From NCBI RefSeq assembly GCF_000002235.5, contig NW_022145597.1, positions 31,750,797-31,814,796 of the forward strand: 64,000 bases of DNA. The letters are read 5' to 3'. How positions within the stretch are numbered: position 1 is the stretch's first letter; every line of letters begins with the position of its first letter. The notes beneath the pieces were generated by a model that was not told the DNA's origin, ran no database searches, and was given only the letters and a program-made list of their open reading frames with translations. The translations under genes were made by a program, and so were the position numbers. Source of the stretch: Strongylocentrotus purpuratus (lineage: Eukaryota > Echinodermata > Echinoidea > Camarodonta > Strongylocentrotidae). This document shows, one piece after another, positions 32,893 to 44,840 of this stretch.

Positions 32893-35713
32893 AAATGACA
32901 TTTTTATTGTCAATAGGGAATTCTTAATTTGGTAGGATGATTTGAAGGAATAACAAATGCATTTTGAAACATTTCTCTTTTGACTTCGCCTCATATTCAG
33001 TTGTGCTGCACAATCTGGGATTAAATTATCATTACAAACGGGGCATTATTGTAAACTGGGCATTATTGTAAAGGGAAATGAACAGGCTTTTCAATGATAC
33101 CAACATCAAGATTCTCAAACTTGAATAGTAGAACTTTTTCTGAGGGATTTAGTTGAGTTCTGTCACAATTCCTTTCATAGTGAATATTATGGCCTCAGAC
33201 CTATAGTAACAATGTTTTCTTTAGCAGCAGTTTTTTTTGTTTGTGATGGGTTTTATTTGTTTATGATGGGTTTTATGTGATGGCTTTATCAAAATGTCTG
33301 TTGTAAGGATATGATCAAGATCCTTCATTACATACTTCCTGTTATTCTTGGCTTACTTTCTCTTTCTACCTTTTTTCCATTGTTCTACTTCAACCCACCT
33401 CTCTGTTGGCATCCTCGTCATATAAAACTGATTTTGTGTAACCTTCCTACTTAAAGCTGTTATCAACTCTATTTTATAATGATAATAATACACAACATTT
33501 ATTACCATAGGCGCTTAATACTGTTGTTTCTAAGCGCACCATTGTATTTTGCATGTGCATTATAACAGTCGACCATTATTGTAATTGTACATGATTATGA
33601 TTTTGTTCTGTTTGTGAATCGATCTATAAACTTATATCAGTGAAAAACAAATTTCTGAATGGACAATAAATACTTCATTTTAAATCTAAATTTCCTGCTT
33701 ATTCTATACATCAAAGAGGCAGCATGAAGTAAATTTGATACGATTTAGATCATATTTTTATTCGCCCTTCCTGCCCCTTTTCTTGAGCGTTTATCCCCAA
33801 ATTTCTTTTAATTGTACTCCTGGCTGTAAAATGTAATAATGTGAAAAGTATTCTCTACTAATTTGAAAGTTTAATATTTTCTTGTATTTGTATGTACGGG
33901 TATATAAGAATTTTCATATGTATTTTTTGGTTGGACCTTTACAAGTTGTTTAAAAATAATATCATTTTATATTTACACCAGCAGAAAATGACATTTGAAA
34001 TTGGCCATTGAAATTGACAGTTGGTTACTATAATGTTGTTAACGTAATTTCTAAAGTAATTTTAATAGTCATGTAGAAATTAGTTATGAGGTAACTTTGA
34101 TGTAATGAAACAGTCCATATAATTTGTTGAAATGGTAGCTGAAATGAAGATTGCACAGGTTTTTTTTTTAACCTGGAATTGTTTTAAATTTCCTAAGTCT
34201 TGATAAACTCATTACACATGCCTCTGCTCTTAAAATTGATGTAGAGTTTTATGTGAAAGAATGCTAAACATTCAACAAATGAGAGGTAGAAAATCATTAG
34301 ATTTCATCCTGGAGAGAAATTTCTAACAAAGGCATCTTGCATTACACATACCTATTACATTGTAGCACTGTGTGTATACGCTACAGTCTACACACACGCT
34401 GACTCCGAGCTAAGCACCGAGATTGATAGGATGGGAGCCAATGGGTGGAACCTAGGATCCTAGTGTGGAGTGTAAAGCTGTTAAAGCTATTATATTACGT
34501 GAAGATATTTACACTACGATTCACAGGAAATCATGGATAGAATACCAAACATCTCGCACATATAAGTATATCTTTTGATACAAAGAGAACAACATGAGAG
34601 ACTATTTTTAACATGTTTCTGTCCAATTTCCTTTTTGCTTCCAAAACTGTAAGAGCTGGAAGGGATCATAGGGCAATGCCAAAATCTTGAATAACAAAAA
34701 TCTGGAATGACAATACACTATACTCACAGAATTCTATTTTTATTTTGTCAATTACACAGCCAGTGCACATTTCCCATTAGATTTATGTGAAAGTTTGTGT
34801 AACTGTTAACATTCAATATGCTTGCAATTTAATAAAAACCATTATTTCTTGACTCCGGCCCCCTCCCCCGCTAAACTTCTGTATTTTCACCTTTTCAGAA
34901 TTATTTTAATAGATGCTTTTATTCAGGAATGAAGATGCCCCTCCTAAATACATTAATTATGGAGACAGTCAAGAGCTTGTACTGTAAATATGATGCATAT
35001 ATGTGAATATTATGTGTAAATATAATGTAACAATGTGTTTTTTATATAAATATTTAGGAAATGCCAGTATTTTCTTGCGAGTTATTGGTATTCAGGTATT
35101 TCATTTGTGAAGTACATGTAAATGCTTTCTTCATCTCAGTGAAATGTTCTTATTAAAAACAGATCAAGTAAACTAACTGATGTTCTGCCAAAATTATTTT
35201 GTGTGTGTGTGTATCAAAAGGTTTTCTCACGCATTAATCTTACTAATATAACCACATTTGTATATTATTATCCCAGTCATTGGATACACTTGCTAATCTG
35301 CACATGGTAGTGTACACACTCTGCTCCCTGGGTATTATTTCGGCCAGGCTTTTTTACAAGTGCACTCGAGTCAATCCAACCATATTACCATTCATGTCCT
35401 ACCACTGTAACTTGGGTGGGGAGGAGCAAATGTAGATGAACGTCTTGCCAAAAGATACTGGTGCGAACCCGGAACCCAAGTATTTCCACCTCAACATCAA
35501 CTATTGTTTAATCGATGAGATATTGCACAGGGCTATTTTGAGACTCTGTAACTTCTGAATGGTGGAAAATGCAGAGCATTATAAGGCAATTTGGTTACAA
35601 AACTAAAGGCTAATCCTGATGACTGACAACACCCGAATGGTGTTGAATTCTCACCAAGAGCCCACTAATATGTATCTTTAAGGTTGTAAAACACCTGCTA
35701 CGGTTGCTCAGCA
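32893..35713. other. gene-free stretch between convergent UBXN7 and CREG
   Basis: AT-rich sequence with (TAATAA)-type simple repeats near 33480 and several AATAAA hexamers on the plus strand. No coding exon with splice context was found. It may hold the distal 3' UTR of UBXN7. Confidence 0.5.
35320..35500 (-). mobile_element. diverged SINE fragment related to the one at 32.7 kb
   Basis: It shares GCAAATGTAGAT..A.CGTCTTGCCAAA.GA with the SINE body and has a box B-like GCGAACCCGGAACC. The tRNA head is poorly preserved. Confidence 0.4.
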
Positions 35714-36129
35714 GTGATGTCCTACACGAGCCAGATTCCTGAATTCAACCATGGACCCAGCACTAGATCTAATCCTAATCTCTTACCCAACTTCGAACCT
35801 AATTGCAACCCTAACTCTATACTCGAGATGAAAAAAAGCCTGTCGCCGGAGCACAAATATCAGATTACCCCTCTTCAACACAGCATAAAGAATACACATC
35901 TCACTATTTGCTTAGCTCCATCCACCTCTCAAACTGGACAAATGCAATGGCACGCAAAGATTATATTCATTAATATTTATTTACTCAAATTAAAAACAAT
36001 CTTGATTACATGATTTCAGCTGAAGTTGGATACATTTTTGCAGTCAAATATGAATGAACAACACTACTGTAAAACAATACATCACACATTACATCAATGT
36101 TTCACACAAACGTGTGCATTTTTATAATT

Positions 36130-36815
36130 ATTCATAGCAGAAGGAAGTTTGACAAAAGAGGACAAGTTACAAGATGGACAGTGGGGTAGGAGATGGGGAA
36201 AGGGAGGATTAAAAGAGGGGGGAATGGAGAGAAAAGGAGGAGAAAGTGAGAGAGAGAAGGAGGAAAACAAAGAGGAAAATGCAAAATGAGATGGAGATAT
36301 CTTGGAAAGGGAGAAAAGGAGAAGGATTGAAAGATATGGGAAGAGAAAAGATCAGTACTAAAATGTAATCAGACATGCAAATAGAGAGAGAGGCAACAAA
36401 TGGGGGGGGGGGGGGGAAGGAAAAATGAGGTGGAAGAGAGGGAGAAAGGAGGATAGGAAGAAGGTGAGAAAAAGGAGGGAAAAGTCTTTTAATAGAGAAA
36501 GAAGGAATACAATAAAATGAATTAATTGTAACAAAGAAAAAATGGAGGAAGTAGTTTTTTCTGTAGGTAGATGAATGGGGGAGAGGAAAGAGGAGAAAAT
36601 AGGGAAAAGTGTAGAGAGAGAGAGAGAGAGAGAGAGGAAAGGGAGAGAGAGAGAGAGGAAAGGGAGAGAGAGAGAGAGGGGGAAATGAGAGAAAAGGACA
36701 TGAGAGAAAGAGTAAAGAGAGGAATCAGTACGGAAAGAGAAAGTAGGGGGAATTACAGCATTAAAATGGTAAATAATGGAGAGAGAGGAGGGGGGTATAA
36801 GTTGTAAGAAGTGTG
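36130..36815 (+). repeat. 650-bp purine-rich tract
   Basis: The plus strand is almost all A and G, with (GA)n at 36613-36680, a G14 run at 36403 and repeated GAGAGGAAAGGGAGAGAGAG. It lies beyond the CREG stop codon; if the CREG 3' UTR reaches here its RNA would be pyrimidine-rich. Confidence 0.85.
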
Positions 36816-37194
36816 TGGAACAGTAGATAAAGAAAAAACTTCACTAAATTGCTACCACCTGTACACTCTCAAACTCCCTATTCCCTAATCTAAGCTACGT
36901 CATCATTTTTGACTGAAGCAAAACGATGGCTTTATCTATTGGCAAATGAAGGCATTCACACCCCACAATTTAATTTTCCAAGAAATTGAACTATAAACAA
37001 AATTGCATATTAACAACATAATTATATTGCTGTGATAAGAACTGACTCGCCTAACCACATTAAAAAAAATAGTCACTACATCATATGCAGACACATTTTT
37101 CACACATTTGAATATATTAACTCAACATTTCATGTTTACATCACAATTCCTGTGTACCAACATTTATTACATCATATTATTTAAAGGTAAAGAC

Positions 37195-37520
37195 CGGTAT
37201 TGGAAACGCCCCAATTTCAAAATTGTTTATCCATTATTATACATTTATTTTGAAATAGTGCCCCAAAGGATGTGCGTAGGAGAAAAACAGAAATTTATGA
37301 TATTTTTGAACATGACAAGTGAGAGAGTTGGCCATGACTAACTCATTATCCACTAAACAAATTGCCAATTTAAGATTCACACAGATTTAGTGATCTCATA
37401 TTTCAAACATTCATCACTTTCTTAGTAATGGTTCGATTTAATTCAAACTTTCGCTATTCTGTTTCTTTCGTTTTTTCTGCTTCCATACAATTGAATTCAA
37501 TACAAGGGCTGGATTGCCCT
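37195..37520. mobile_element. possible TTAA-flanked MITE
   Basis: TTAA|AGGTAAAGACCGG at the left and TGGATTGCCCT|TTAA at the right. The inverted ends match only in part, so this is weaker than the other TTAA elements. Confidence 0.35.
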
Positions 37521-38516
37521 TTAACATTTTCTATCGTATAAACTTCTCATTCTAGTATTCTAGTATTGAGCTAATGCCAAATATGAAGTCCAATCTGACA
37601 TTATTATTGGTTTGTTTTTTGCACCAGTACAAATCAACTTCATCTCAGGGTGACCTTTCCCTTCTTTCATCACAATACTTCATCCTTAGCAGGAATCCAG
37701 GAGTTACTGCTATGGCAGGCAAGTCCCCAGCATTCAATTTACTCACATATTGTTAATACATCCCCATGCCCCATCATACATCTTAAACAACATGTAATAT
37801 CAGTGCACTTTCATTATTTGACTTGTACATGTACATAAACAGAGACATCAAAAGCATTTTGATAATCGTACAGAAAAGTTTTGACATTATCATATACAAA
37901 TGACGGGCTGGAAGAGCAAGTAACTTTACATTTTTGTGATATAAAACAGTGATATGCATTCAATATTATGTAACATAAGGACATTTGTGACTGCTATTTG
38001 TCAGGCCTTGGTTATTTTAAGAGGCATCCAGCCCTCTAACACAAATGCACGCATCAATAACCACAAATACAATTGCTTGGATAATTATGTGACAAACTTT
38101 TTGACCAATATAGCGTGAAAAAACCAACAAATAGTTGCTACATGTATATTACACGCTCTGGAGGGGAGTATTACCATATGTTTAGTGTCACATGATAGCT
38201 TTTCAACCAATAGGATGCTCTCTATTAAACACGTACCAGTACCCCATTTTATATATTGAAAGCATGTACCAAGTAGGACATGTCACTCCCCATCCCAGCT
38301 GCTTCTGTGTTATCTGTACCTCTTTGTCACCTTACATCGTGTTCTAAATTAGCACATATGAAGTACTGAGTATCATGTCTTAACAATATTTTTCACTAAT
38401 TGCAAACAATTTCTTGAGTATGTATGCAGTCGCCCTATGCTAAAAAAAAAAAATAATATTGGGGTCTTAGCATTATCGCCTATGTGTTGCAGGCCATTGT
38501 TGGTGTTGAGCTATGA

Positions 38517-38719
38517 TTATGGTGTAGCTTTGTAGTAGTCTTCAACCGAAAGAGATGATCCTCCACCGTAGAAGTCTAAGATCCAGACGTCGGTGATGAT
38601 CAGTTTCTTGAAGCTAAAGTTGTGACCGCTGGGCCAGCTGGGCATGAGAGGGTGACGAGAGAAGAGGGCCTCCTTTGCAAACGCATTTTCCTTGGGGTCA
38701 GTAACGTGAACCAGTTTAC
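38517..38719 (-). CDS. CREG1: CREG exon 4 (C terminus and stop)
   Basis: Acceptor CCTCTAG. It encodes KLVHVTDPKENAFAKEALFS then RHPLMPSWPSGHNFSFKKL and WILDFYGGG, ending YYKATP and TAA. It matches human KHSLFIRHPEMKTWPSSHNW closely. Confidence 0.95.
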
Positions 38720-41029
38720 CTAGAGGAAAGTGGATATATCACTGTTCATGAAAACGCTACATCTATGACAGAAAATAAAAGAAACAAAAATGAGATAATA
38801 TCCCTTCCAGCTACCCCTCCCCGTACCAGGAATAAAGTTAAGGCCAGCACAATTGCACTCCTACATTTCACGGTGATCAATCGTACAAGGGTGGCTATTC
38901 AAATGCACATATTATCAAAATACAAGACACAGCTGGAAATTTTGGACCTAACATTCATGCCACCGGTATGTGTAGTCCCATATATAAATTCCTGTGTGCA
39001 GTTCATGTATTTTTCAGCAAGATTGAGTCACTTTCTCGTTGTAATGTTTTGTTGATTCTAAAACCTTACGGAATATACACAAATTCTTATGTTACATAAT
39101 CAACCTTCCCAAATTGCATCCAGATGGTTTCTTTCACAATGAAATAGCATGGCCTGGGGGGTGTTTCACAAAGACTAAGATCGAATTTAAGTTGGACTTA
39201 TATGGCAGGCAGTTCATGCCACTGTTTGCTCTCACCATTCCTGGCATTGGTCTCTTAAGGGATCGATGTACAAATCCTGATCACAAATCCTCATAATTTA
39301 CTTTTTTTGTTAGTTCATTATTTAAGGAAAAATTTTGAATATTTTTTCCCTCTAATTTTACATTTGGTTCAAGGCTTTTTAAAGTCATAAATCGCATACT
39401 GTAGAATAATTTTAGTCTTAAATATAACCTAACTTTACAATGTATGTAACTTTTTTTTGTAAAACAACGAACTATCGAAAATGCAAATTCTGTAGATTTA
39501 TAACGTCCCTTGAGAGACTAATGGTGAGACCATGAGAGCAACCAATGACATGAATGGCCTGTCATAGTTCAAGTCCAATTTAAGTCTTTTATTCTTAGTC
39601 TTTGTGAAACACCACCCAGAACTCAACGTGATCTTTAATAATGCCTCCTGCACAACATTTGGTTGCAGAATAAAAACAAGCGAGAAACAAAGAAAAAGAA
39701 AATAAATCTTATTTACCGAAAAGCATCAACCTTGCACAGAGAGGGTTCTCTGGATCAGACGAAGAAGAAACGGCACAGTCTGCGACATCGCTGAACTCGG
39801 CCTCGCTGAAGCTCAACGTCACGTTGGGGTTCTTGGCGACATCTTGCATGGTGCTGTCGATCTCCGCCAGGTAGAAGTAAGGTGTGCCGGAGCTTTTGCC
39901 AAGCGCACCGTCCGAGATGGAAGTGGAAGCTGGGAAAGAGCGTCCCAGGATCTCAGGCTTGGTGGAGAACGTCGCTATGACTGTCCAGTTAGCCTAAATA
40001 TACACATACATACTGGTTTATAAATACTGTTGTATCAATAATATACTGATTAAAGGCATCGTTTAACAATGTTAAATCTGAGATGAACAGCCCTAGGTGT
40101 TAACAGTGTCTGTGATATGGTGTAATATTGAAGCCCTAAAAAAATTGTGCTTCAAAACAATCAAGAAGTGCCTCAAAAAAGTAAAAATCTTTGAGTGACC
40201 GGATTTATCATACTCGTTTTCCCCAATAGACTGTAGTGCTATCAAAACCGTTAGGAAAACGCAGAATGAAATTTTGGTTTTCCATCATGAATATCTTGAA
40301 AATCAGACAGGGGATCAGCCTGTAAAAGTCATGGGGTTCCTGACTAAAGGTTTATAATTATCATTGCAGTATGAGCTAAATCCAGGATTTTGTTTTAGAA
40401 TCTGAGACAAAGTTAGCCGATCCCTTTAATATTAATTATCAGTAGTATCATAGCCTACTAATAATACAATCACACACCTGCCTACCTTTCACAGCAAAAA
40501 TGAAAAATCTCTCAAGGCAAATTAGGAATACAGTCTATTTCAATATTTTTCACACAGCATATTCCAAAAAAAATATAGGAATCTAGGGTTCAAAACAATA
40601 GCTTGAAGGCCCCCCAAATAGGAAATATTCCTCCAAAATAGGAATGGTTGACAGCTAGGCAATCATAGTATTAATCATATCATGAAACCTACTTTTACCT
40701 GTAAAGAAGACCACACGTCTATATATCAAAATCACAATTTCTTTTTACCTTGAATAGTGTTTGCTACAGAAATGTGTACATTAAGATCCTGTACATAAGG
40801 ACCACCTCCTTTGTGTGTCTCCCTTTGAGCTACCGGTATACAGATTTTGCTGTTCAGGTACACAATCATGTAGGGTATACCAGTGCGAAAAAATAATAAA
40901 ATACACTACAGAGAAATGTGACCAGCAGATTCCATTTGTATGGCTAGTGTTTGTTATAGAAGTATTCTCTAAAATGAGCTTCCATGGTAATTAGTGGTAA
41001 TACTTTTTTCTTTCACCATACCCTGAAAC

Positions 41030-41111
<82 letters not shown>

Positions 41112-42209
41112 TCTCCAATTTCTCCCAAACCCATGACAGAGACCCTGAAAGTTTACATCCATTGATGGTACAAAAAACCCAAGAGAGCATTTACACATGT
41201 ACACATTTAGATGTGGGAATATTCTGTTTGAAATATGGCCCACATTCATTGCATCAATACACCGTACCATTCCCATCCCTGATTCCTGCCTCAATATCAT
41301 CAATAATAATATCCATATGAAAAATATGTCCTTATGCACTGTAAGTAATAGAGAGAAGGTAAGAAAACGAATAGAGAAGAGAAGAGCGAGATATGTTCAG
41401 CATACTTCTTAAGTCATTAGTTAACATTGGAAATTTGTTTCTAACAAGTCTATCAAATTATTGATAGAGGGGCATCACAGAGAGACTTTAAGTTTTTTGT
41501 TTTTTTAAATAAAATAAATGAATAATAATTCCCTAATATTGCCAGGGGCATTATATCAGGGGTATGTAAACTTACCTTATGGACCATGTACCTTGCTCGT
41601 CTTGCTTTATCAGTAAACGGTGGCCGTGTTGATGCGCTGGATTGCTAAAGATTTCATAACAAACAGAAATATACATCTCATATTTACTATGACGTTCACT
41701 TACAATAACAGTATCTTCTAAAAAGCTATGAATTGGAAACTAAAGTTTTTTACATCGTTCAAGAGTTCAAAGATCAAGCCAACTCTCAATGAAACCGGCA
41801 ATAATTTTTTTTTAAAAACAACGTTCTTCTTCCTCTTCTTTTTCTTCCTCTTCTTTTTCTCCATCTCCTTTTCCTTCTTCTTTTTATTGAATTACCCCAC
41901 TTGGGGAAGAACTGCACATTGGCCATCGGAAAACAGTTCTACTGACTGAGTTGGTTATTCGGCGATAAACAGAGAGAAGGATAGAAATAAAATCATTAAA
42001 CCTATTTTTCCTGTACGAACTCACAAAGACCTATAAAATGCGAAACAGTTTAAATACCTCTGCTTCTGGCATTCTGATAGCATTGTCTAGCTGGTTTTGA
42101 ATATCGGACAGAACTGCAGAGACACAACAGCTGACCACCAAAGCGATGAGTGACCAATGACCCATCGTTAGACACCGGTGAATGTCGAAGTCTTTCTATA
42201 GTGACCTGG
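38517..42209 (-). CDS. CREG1: CREG1-like secreted glycoprotein
   Basis: CREG (cellular repressor of E1A-stimulated genes) is a secreted and endolysosomal glycoprotein with an FMN-binding split-barrel fold that has lost flavin binding (family knowledge). Exons on the minus strand: 42209-42058 (ATG at 42165), 41644-41576, 39993-39717 and 38719-38517 (TAA). The coding length is 657 bases, 218 residues, against 220 for human CREG1. Visible: a signal peptide (about 1-20), RARYMVHKANWTVIATFSTK like the human RTARFVTHVSDWGALATIST, then GTPYFYLAE, NPNVTLSF, and PLMPSWPSGHNFSFKKL with WILDFYGGGS near the end. N-glycosylation sequons: NWT, NVT and NFS. Borders are GT-AG with matching phases. The gene looks intact and converges on UBXN7. 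Confidence 0.95.
39155..39619. mobile_element. MITE with TIR GGTGTTTCACAAAGACTAAGA
   Basis: Left GGTGTTTCACAAAGACTAAG and right CTTAGTCTTTGTGAAACACC are inverted; pairing extends about 50 bp through TTTAAGTTGGACTT / AAGTCCAATTTAAG. It lies in CREG intron 3. Confidence 0.8.
39717..39993 (-). CDS. CREG1: CREG exon 3 (split-barrel core)
   Basis: 277 bases encoding ANWTVIATFSTKPEILGRSF and SSGTPYFYLAE, then NPNVTLSF and a Cys-containing segment ending in PLCARLMLF. Acceptor TATTTAG, donor TTCG|GTAAAT. Confidence 0.95.
40054..40425 (-). mobile_element. 372-bp TTAA-flanked MITE, family B, whole copy
   Basis: TTAA|AGGCATCGTTTAACAATG ... AGCCGATCCCT|TTAA. It matches 26934-27045 and the interrupted copy at 43239-44577 in reverse orientation. 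It lies in CREG intron 2. Confidence 0.85.
41033..41109 (+). repeat. poly(C) run of 77
   Basis: Uninterrupted C from 41033 to 41109 in CREG intron 2. The length should be treated as approximate because such runs are hard to sequence and assemble. Confidence 0.9.
41576..41644 (-). CDS. CREG1: CREG exon 2
   Basis: 69 bases, phase 0 to 0, encoding a Ser/Arg/Pro-rich stretch and ending RARYMVHK. Acceptor CTTTAG, donor AAG|GTAAGT. Confidence 0.92.
42058..42209 (-). CDS. CREG1: CREG exon with start codon and signal peptide
   Basis: The acceptor TTCTTATTTAG shows an upstream non-coding exon. The ATG at 42165 encodes MGHWSLIALVVSCCVSAVLS, a hydrophobic signal peptide, then 16 more residues. The donor is GAG|GTATTT. 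Confidence 0.92.
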
Positions 42210-42379
42210 CTAAATAAGAAATATATAAATTGAAGAAAAATTAAACAGAAACTAGAGAGTTGTAATGTGTTGTATTGCTTAACATTAGGAACTTAATGCC
42301 TAGGAACCTGCATAAAAAAATGATTGGTTTTTGATTGATCACGATCATGTGACCAGATATATTTCAACTATTCTAATGG

Positions 42380-42572
42380 CCCACTGCACTACTTGTAGCT
42401 ACTTGCGCCCTCTATAACAAACAATGCCTAATCGTAATCGGTGACCATTGGTCCCCCATGGCCATGATCATCTTTTTCTTATGTTAACTGAGAGCTGAGT
42501 TGATGAGATAACCACCTGTCCAGTGACCTTGCAGGGCAGAATCCCTCCTGTAAACTAGTACAGATAAGCTGT
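42380..42572 (-). mobile_element. family A MITE copy 2 (inverted)
   Basis: The reverse complement matches family A over its length (CACTGCACTACTTGTAGCTA, GGTTATCTCATCAA and CTCTCAGTTAACATAAGAAA in reverse). The flanking TTAA is no longer clear. It lies upstream of the CREG start exon. Confidence 0.8.
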
Positions 42573-42599
42573 AAGGTTGCTCTGAAAAATTACTATTTG

Positions 42600-43165
42600 G
42601 GACAAATTGGAAGCATTGACTCTCAGCTCTAGCTTTGCTGTAGACCAAGTTTCTGTCTCTTTCATTCGTAAGCCTCTGATTTGGGTAGGGTCAGCTCCGA
42701 CCCTACCCAAATCAGAGGCTAAAGAACGAAAGAGACAGAAACTTTGGTCTAGCTTTGCTGGAGCTGGAGTGGTCTAGATCTATAGGTCTAGAACTCCAGT
42801 TAAAACCACTCCAGCAAAGCATAGAGAGTCAATGCTAATGCGAATTGGCAGCAATTGCAGGCACAAATCATCAATACACACACAACACACAAATGCATGC
42901 AATAAACACGATGTGGCTGATCAGTGAGTTTGATAGTAGCTAGTAGTCAGTACTACAGTAGACTTACAATTTGAATTTTGAAATTATTCTTTTTAACATC
43001 GATAAGTTGAAACAATTGTATTTTACTGCTATTTACAATGTATGTGTCATCAATTGTCAGTAAAGTACCGATTTTGAGTGAAATCAGTTAAGTTTTGTAC
43101 AGTGGTGTTTGAAATGTTGAGAATCAATAGCACAGCTTTTAATACACAGCCAGGTCAATGCAGCT
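42600..43165 (+). repeat. dispersed repeat with internal palindrome, copy 2
   Basis: Same blocks as 16920-17850. Here the inner palindrome is nearly perfect (42649-42745, arms about 45 bp around GGGTAGGGTCAGCTCCGACC). Confidence 0.78.
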
Positions 43166-43238
43166 AAAAACTACACTGTAAGATTGAGAATCGTTTCCAG
43201 TTTTCCACTCTTTAGTCTCTTATGTCTTTAAGCAGTTA

Positions 43239-44577
43239 AGGGATCCAGTAACTTTGTCTCAGATTCTGAAACAAAATCCTGGATTTAGCTCATGCTGCAA
43301 TCATAGTTATAAACCTTTAGGTCAGTCAGGAACCCCATAATTTTAACAAGCCAATCGCCTGTCTGATTATCAAGATATTTATGATTGGAATTACAAATTT
43401 TAAAAACCGTTTGCCAAACGGTTTTCACAACAGTACAGTCTATTGGGGGAAACGATTATGATAAAACAGGTCACTCAATTTTTTTATTTCTTTTGATGCA
43501 CTTCTTGATCATTTTGAAGCACAATTTTTTTTAGGGCTTCAATTAGTCTAGATCTAGAGTAAAACCGCCAAACTTCGGACGTTGCCAAGCTTCGGACAAA
43601 AATTACTTCAACGGCTCGAACGCAAAATATGAGCCTAGCTCAGGCGGGTAACTTGCATGCATTTGATACTTCTACTAACCTATATCGTTAGTACAAAAAG
43701 TTAGGGCAGGTTGCCGTCTGCAAAACTCACATAAAACATTGAATTCAGAGACAAATTTCAGGTTGTAGATTTTTACAGTTCCTTAACAGGGGATTTAAGG
43801 TGTAGAGCCTCCAATATTTCGATTAAAAACAAATCCTTGGCATATTTCGGGTGGTTTCTGCCCAAATTATGGGAGCTTATGAGATACTTTTTCACTCTAT
43901 CGCGAAAAATTTCTAATGGCGGCCATTACCACGGACCTAGGGGTACTAGATAGATTACCCTACCGGAAGATGGGGCTCTTCCAAGCTTCGGACAGGCAAC
44001 ATTCAGTGTCATTTCGACTACAAAAAAAATAGCGCTTTCGTAAGATTTTAGCACCAAAATATTGTACGAGTGTTGTGAAAAACACCTTTCTGATAGAATC
44101 TAGTTCTACCTAGACTAACTCAAATCTACCCAAAACGAGAAAATAATACTTTTTTCATGAAATCGTCGCAGTCAAACTTACCCCCGTCGTACGATTTTGA
44201 TCCGGTTTCCAAACCTCCGATGAATGCGTGCTATACGTGCGATATACGTGCGCTTCACATGAACGTCCGAAGCTTGGCATGAAAACAGGTTCGGCGGGTA
44301 AGTAAATAATTCTAGTTTTCCATTTCCTTTACTAATTTTCTTTTCATGACATACATAAACAGTATTTGCACAGTAATAGTATATTTGATCTTTCAATAAT
44401 TAAAAAAAGAATTTAATGTTGTCCCCCGTTTTGTCTTAAGTGTCCGAAGTTTGGCGGTCTTACTCTACACCATAATTATAGACTCAATGCCTAGGCCAGG
44501 GCTTAACACTGCACAGACACTGATGATAACACGTAGGGCCGTGCATCTCAGATTAAACATTGTTAAACGATGCCTTT
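43239..44577 (+). mobile_element. family B MITE interrupted by a TA-flanked element
   Basis: The left part 43239-43556 and right part 44466-44577 together match the whole family B copy at 40054-40425. Between them sits a separate element (43557-44465), and the sequence of the uninterrupted copy shows a single TA at the insertion point. Confidence 0.85.
43557..44465. mobile_element. 909-bp TA-flanked element with TIR GAGTAAAACCGCCAAACTTC
   Basis: TA|GAGTAAAACCGCCAAACTTC ... GTTTGGCGGTCTTACTC|TA. AAGCTTCGGAC-like motifs recur inside (43588, 43983, and reversed near 44268). No transposase remains, so it is a non-autonomous, probably Tc1/mariner-type element. Confidence 0.8.
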
Positions 44578-44636
44578 AGTTTAAGAGTCTTAGTTTTACT
44601 ATTGTTTGGAAGAATGAATGACAGCTAGCCCAGTAC

Positions 44637-44710
44637 CTTTTTCAGAGTCAAATCTTTGTCGCCGTCGACGTCGTCGCTACACAATTTAACTAAGATCAAA
44701 CACCAGCGCA
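44637..44710 (-). promoter_or_regulatory. probable non-coding first exon and promoter edge of CREG
   Basis: The ATG exon of CREG starts with a splice acceptor, so a leader exon must lie upstream. A donor AAAAAG|GTACTG occurs at 44637/44636 after a CG-rich stretch (GACGTCGACGGCGAC), which fits a 5' UTR. The start site is not defined. A foldback transposon begins about 130 bp further upstream. Confidence 0.4.
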
Positions 44711-44840
44711 GCTCTATCAGTCGACATCCAGACATCCAATGTACTGTGTATGGGCTATGGCAATGCCTTATTTATCTGCATGACATCACTGGCCTGACAT
44801 CGCATCACGTTATCACGCGGACCACCGCACCACCCGGATC

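Noticed and set aside
41013-41339. Frame with a long glycine run
   Set aside because: The glycine run is only the poly(C) tract read on the minus strand, inside a CREG intron.
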